Source of the DNA: Montifringilla adamsi
Taxonomy: Eukaryota; Chordata; Aves; Passeriformes; Passeridae
Reading direction: 5' to 3'
Length of the DNA: 64,000 nucleotides
NCBI GenBank assembly: GCA_017590115.1
Contig: JAGGNK010010225.1
Coordinates: forward strand, 3,782,001-3,846,000
Position 1 is the stretch's first letter. Every line of letters starts with the position of its first letter. A model generated the notes under the pieces. The model was given only the letters and a program-made list of their open reading frames with translations, did no database searches and was not told where the DNA came from. Shown piece by piece: positions 59,888 through 64,000 of this stretch. The position numbers and the translations under genes were made by a program.

Positions 59888-62092
59888 GTGTAATATCTGA
59901 CGTTTTACTTTGAACTTCAGCAGGACTTGTGTGGAATTTACACTGGCTGCCAAAGCAGAATGCTTCAATTTGAAGTGCAGTATAAACATGACGACTGTTA
60001 CTCTGGTCACAAAGTTTATTTACACCTTTGTTGATTTAAGACATTCTGGAGAAGCTGTAAATTCTTCTGTGCACAAAAGTGGACACCAGGCAACGCTAGA
60101 AAACTTTATTTTCTGTCAGTAGCATTGTTGCTTGTTGACCTTCTTTACACTTATGGAAATACTTTTATGTAACTATTAACACATGCTGTTGTGGTTTTTT
60201 TCCTAGGGATAATTCTCATCTAAAAAGGCTTCAGTCTCTCTTCATTGTTCAGTCAAGGAACCAACAGGTATTTTTCAATAACTGCTATTAAATGTGCTTT
60301 AGAATTATAATTAATTCTGAAGGTGATGATTTCTGGCATATGCTTAGGACATTATGTACTATAGTGACTAAAACATGTTAGCAAAATCTTGAGGAGAGGA
60401 TGTCTTCTTGTCTCTTTTTTCTTGGCAACATTAGACCTTCTGTGTGGCACAAATCACATTTAGAATGGCTAAAAGCATGAAACTGATCCACTTCCCATTC
60501 TACTGTACCATATTTTTTATGTTAACAGGAAAAAATTGCTTTATTTTGTATATTCAGCAGGTTTTATCGAGCTGTTGTTGCATATATTAAAGTAGCATAG
60601 CAGATTTGTTTTCCTCTGTGCCCTTTCACAATGTCACACGAAGGTAGGCTTAAAGATGTGTGAGTAACAGCATGGGGGAGAGTGGTACAGAATATAAAAT
60701 AAGATCAGCATTTTAACCATAAACAGTTTGTCTTTGAAGAACAACACTTCAGCTAAAAATATCCTGGGCTTAAATACCAACTTACAGGAGAAAGTCAAAT
60801 CTCCTTCACCTGAACTCACTTAGTGAAGCTTGTATTTGCCATTTGAAGCAAAGAAAACCAACACATGATTATGGGTGTGAGTCTTTGGAATCACAGAACA
60901 TTTTCTCCCTTTCAATTCTGTAAAAAGATATGACAAAATGACTAAAGGATTCATCCATGTGAGGTAGGAGTTATGCACTTTCTACCTGGTTAGAGGCCTG
61001 GAATTGCTTCTGAGCAGAAAGCTGAAACATGTGAGTTGTACAACCTAAAAAGAATGTGAAGGCTGTGCAGTTGTGGAATTGGGACAGGTAAGAAACACAG
61101 ATAAGGAGCATGTGTTGCAGATATTGTAGAGCTTTTCTATCATAAATTTTAGAAGATGCTGTTCTTCACCTTTTACTTACCTCTCAGTACTTGTTTTTCA
61201 GTCTTGCTTTGCATCAGTTTTCTACCATGTCAGTTTTGTTTTCCAGAGGAGGTGTGTGTATTCTATAATAGCAAGTTTTAGGTCCAAAGTTCAAGTCAGA
61301 ACTTGAGAAAAGGTACTTTGGTGTGATAATATTCTCAGAAAACTTAAAATGCAGTGTTTGCCTCATGACTACTATCCCTTCCCTCTTTAGCTTCCAGCTA
61401 TATATATTGAAAGTGGTCAGACCAGTGTGACAAGAACTTGGCAAAATGTCAAAAGCAATGAACAGAAGTCCAATGGTCAATGGCAAGAATCAACAGAAGC
61501 TGTTAAGCTTGAAAAATTTAGGTAAAAATAATTTAAAGATGATGATGACACTCTCATATCCCTGAATGAGAGATACCTTTATGTATCTAAGGGTATCACC
61601 CATTTTTACATATGTCTTGTTACTTGTACTTGTCATGTTAATCCAGTATTTGAGATGAGAATTACATACTTCTAATTTTTTAAACCTGTTTATGTTCTTT
61701 GTAAGTTTCAACCTTTCCCACTCTGCAGCATATACTGCTTAGAGTTAATAAACTCATTTTAAATAGTGATAATTTCTTTATTTGGAAAAGTTATACCATT
61801 CTGATAGTCCCAAATTATTCATGAGACAGACTGTTAATGTCTGGCAATCTGAAATTGTGTTATTCTATGGTAACTGCTGGTATGACATTTCTTAGTTTTT
61901 GTTGCTAATATTAAGTTGTAGTAGTGCAAAACTGTCTTGTGGCAAGTTAATTTGCAATTCACCAATTCTCTTCTTTTCTTCCTCATTAGTGTGACCTACA
62001 AGAATGAGAGAAATTTCAGCAAGCATCCCAAGCGTCGGTTGTTTCAAGATATTTTTACAACTTTAGTTAAGGACAGACTTACCTGCAGATCA
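59810..62092 (+). CDS. NEK10: NEK10, NIMA-related kinase 10, first four coding exons (3' partial)
   Basis: Four exons encode the N-terminus of NEK10, a ciliary NIMA-family protein kinase whose armadillo-like repeats and kinase domain lie further downstream, outside the window. They are 59810-59887, 60207-60267, 61391-61521 and 61990-62092. Recognisable blocks are MPDQDKKLKSTEK, RDNSHLKRLQSLFIVQSRNQ, QWQESTEAVKLEKF and YKNERNFSKHPKRRLFQDIF. They align in order with human NEK10 from general knowledge, and exon phases 2, 0 and 2 agree. The gene follows SLC4A7 on the same strand, as in human. One oddity: the 13-A run at 59854-59866 puts the ATG one base out of frame with the rest. Confidence 0.9.
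59854..59866 (+). repeat. NEK10: A13 homopolymer inside NEK10 coding exon
   Basis: Thirteen consecutive A. Twelve (or any count three apart) would keep MPDQDKK in frame with the conserved downstream NEK10 sequence. Either an assembly or sequencing length error, a polymorphism, or a true frameshift. Confidence 0.85.
60207..60267 (+). CDS. NEK10: NEK10 second coding exon
   Basis: 61 bases between TTTTTTTCCTAG and GTATTT. Encodes (R)DNSHLKRLQSLFIVQSRNQQ, corresponding to human RDYSDLKRLRCLLNVQSSKQ. Too short to stand out without homology. Enters in phase 2, leaves in phase 0. Confidence 0.88.
60268..61390 (+). other. NEK10: NEK10 intron 2-3
   Basis: AT-rich intron. Nothing recognised. The 319-base intron before it (59888-60206) is also plain. 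Confidence 0.8.
61391..61521 (+). CDS. NEK10: NEK10 third coding exon
   Basis: Encodes LPAIYIESGQTSVTRTWQNV, then KSNEQKSNGQWQESTEAVKL and EKF. Matches human LPAINFDSAQ and GQWHESTEAVELENF, with a diverged middle. The acceptor is CCTCTTTAG and the donor GTAAAA at 61522. Confidence 0.9.
61522..61989 (+). other. NEK10: NEK10 intron 3-4
   Basis: Short AT-rich intron. Nothing recognised. Confidence 0.85.
61990..62092 (+). CDS. NEK10: NEK10 fourth coding exon
   Basis: Encodes (S)VTYKNERNFSKHPKRRLF, then QDIFTTLVKDRLTCRS, close to human NYKNERNFSKHPQRKLFQEI. The 3' edge is placed at the only near GT (GTATAT at 62093), a weak donor. Reading through gives a stop at 62110-62112. The end is therefore less certain than the start. 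Confidence 0.85.
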
Positions 62093-64000
62093 GTATATGA
62101 AACAAATTCATAACCAAGAAGGAGGGCTACTCTTTCTTGCCTTCCGTGAAGAAGCAAGATGCATGGATAATATCCCATATTGTTACAACAACACACCTTT
62201 CTGTGGAAATTGCCTGAAGCACTTGTGGTAATTTTAAATAACCACTTGTGTATCGGCTTTGAGGAGCAATGCCCAGGTCAGTGGGACAGAAAAACACAGG
62301 ACTGGGTAAATGACAAAAGTTGGATGACCAGAATTCTAACTGCTATGTTTTCTTGATCATTCATCTGTATATGGTGTCTGTAATCTATGATTTGCTTTTC
62401 TAATTTATTTTACTGATTCTATTTATATTTTATAGACTGCTGCCTTTTTAGTGAAAGGCCAGTGGTTTCCACAAAATTCAGATGAGTTGATGCCACTTGT
62501 TTGTGTTTATTTGTATTTTTGTGTATGACAGGATTAGAAAGGGTATTACCTTTTCTTATGCTGCTCTCATTTATATGAGGAAAAAGTACAGGACCTTACA
62601 AAAATAGAGGGGGCAGAGAAAGATATTTTGAGGGAAAAAAAGATGTATTTTTCAGGATTTTTTTACTATACTCCTTTGCAGTGTATTGTATTTTCCTTTT
62701 TAAAGCCCAAATACATTTTCTAAAAAGCCCCTTAAGTGGTACAGAAGTTTAAAGATGGAATCCTAGAGCATTTAAAGGTATTAATATATAACTACTAGAG
62801 GAATCTAAAAACACCACATAGTTTGCTTAGACATTTATTCAGAACCAGCTGGGGAAGTAGGGGTGTCTGCTTTGATTATCTAAATGACAGTGAGTTTAAA
62901 ACAAATTATTTAAGTGATTTTTAAATCTGGTACCTCTTTTTCGCATGTGAACTCAGTACTCACCAGTGGGAGGTCAGTGGCTCAGCTTCATTTGCCAGAA
63001 ATCCAAGTATAGCTTACACTGTGATTTCCCAAGTTCTGTTTATACATTGTGCCATACTTGGCATTTATTTTGGTTTTCTTTTGTTGTTCTTTGTGATAGT
63101 GATATGGCAAAACAAGCCTCTTGTATTAAGAATGAAAGCACCCAGGCAAGGTTGGTGAAACAAGCACCACTTAGTAGATAAGCTGGATATACCCTGGTGT
63201 GTCTAGTAATGTGTATTATAAATAATGTGTAAATGTAACTGTAGTAGAAGAGGCTCTGAAATGTTAATCAGGCTCAGGGAATGAGTGTCCACCATGGTAA
63301 TATCTTCAGACCACTTTAAAATCTGACCTGCAAATTTTGCACACAGGTATCTGGTTGCTGTTTTCTTTCCAGGAAAGTTTTGTGCTGTTCTGAAGTGGCC
63401 AATTATGGAATCACAATGAAAAATGGTATTACTTTGGGCAGAATATTGGCGTAAAAGGGCTGAGAGTTTCTTAGTATCTATTTATAAAATATTTATTTTT
63501 ATGGAAGTATTTTTAGCTATTGGCGTCATTCCCAACTTCAAATGATGAAATGGGAAGAAAACTGCCATGACCCATACACTTTTTCTGTTTCCAAGAAACC
63601 TATCCAAACAAATTTTGTCCTCTCAGATAAAACAACAACAAAAAACACATAGCAAAGATGTCTAATTTTAGGTTTATTTTAAATAGGGAAATGGGGATAT
63701 ATACTTTCAACAGGCAATGGAAATAGTGATTCCATTACTGGTATTTTATGCAGGATTACTGCCCCTGGACACTTTCTGCAAATCTGATTTGTATTTTCTA
63801 CCATGTTTTATGCTGTGAATCATATGGAGAAATATAAAGGAGGAAGTTCTATATGGAAATACAATCCTATTTCAAGAACATTTGAACTAAATAACAAATT
63901 ATTTCCAGCATAACAGAATTAGAGTTTTTAAAGGCCAGGATAGATTATGATAATTCAAAAGAATATTTTAAATATAGCTATTTTTACTTCTGTAGCACAC
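62093..64000 (+). other. NEK10: NEK10 intron, to window end
   Basis: AT-rich sequence. No further NEK10 exon (human EWVNRAPSIHFLR region) was found with confidence before the window ends. Confidence 0.7.

Noticed and set aside
62297..62330. Possible next NEK10 exon: CACAG followed by GACTGGGTAAATG (DWVN), resembling human EWVN
   Set aside because: Similarity stops after four residues and the following frame (DKSWMTRIL) does not match. Probably chance.
1..64000. Search for tRNA, rRNA, CRISPR, operons, or phage or defence genes
   Set aside because: None found. The window is ordinary vertebrate nuclear DNA with spliced genes.

Overview
The window is vertebrate nuclear DNA, most likely from a bird. 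Four observations support this. The genes are split by GT-AG introns and the background is AT-rich. Fragments of CR1 retrotransposons are present, two of which keep recognisable CR1 reverse-transcriptase C-terminal protein sequence. Other repeats are sparse. The introns are compact: 24 coding exons of SLC4A7 fit in about 41 kb, whereas the human gene spans roughly 110 kb. The species cannot be named from the sequence alone. No prokaryotic genes, CRISPR arrays, tRNAs or rRNAs were seen.

From 1 to about 54,000 the plus strand carries most of SLC4A7, which encodes the electroneutral sodium bicarbonate cotransporter NBCn1. The initiator exon or exons lie upstream of the window. Twenty-four coding exons are placed here (8803 to 49669). 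They join in consistent phase to give about 1,203 residues: a His/Arg-rich N-terminal segment, the Band 3 cytosolic domain with the long alternatively spliced cassette II, the multi-spanning transporter domain with a glycosylated extracellular loop, a charged C-terminal tail with the optional 36-residue cassette III, and the C-terminal PDZ ligand ETSL. A long AT-rich 3' UTR with several AATAAA signals follows.

At about 54,040-54,420 there is a sharp CpG island with an RFX X-box-like palindrome, two inverted CCAAT boxes and a GC box. It is the best candidate for the promoter of the next gene, NEK10, a NIMA-family kinase linked to motile cilia. The first four coding exons of NEK10 are found at 59810-62092, on the same strand and in the same SLC4A7-then-NEK10 order as in human 3p24.1. 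The rest of NEK10 lies beyond the window.

The most notable points are: (i) a non-canonical GC-AG intron after the alternatively spliced cassette II exon; (ii) a 13-A homopolymer in the first coding exon of NEK10 that throws the conserved start out of frame with the rest of the gene; (iii) the cilia-type X-box in the CpG island; (iv) an extremely weak donor at one SLC4A7 exon; and (v) an exact 23-bp repeat shared by two distant intronic sites. I found no evidence of a novel gene system. The remainder is ordinary intronic DNA with microsatellites and decayed CR1 copies.
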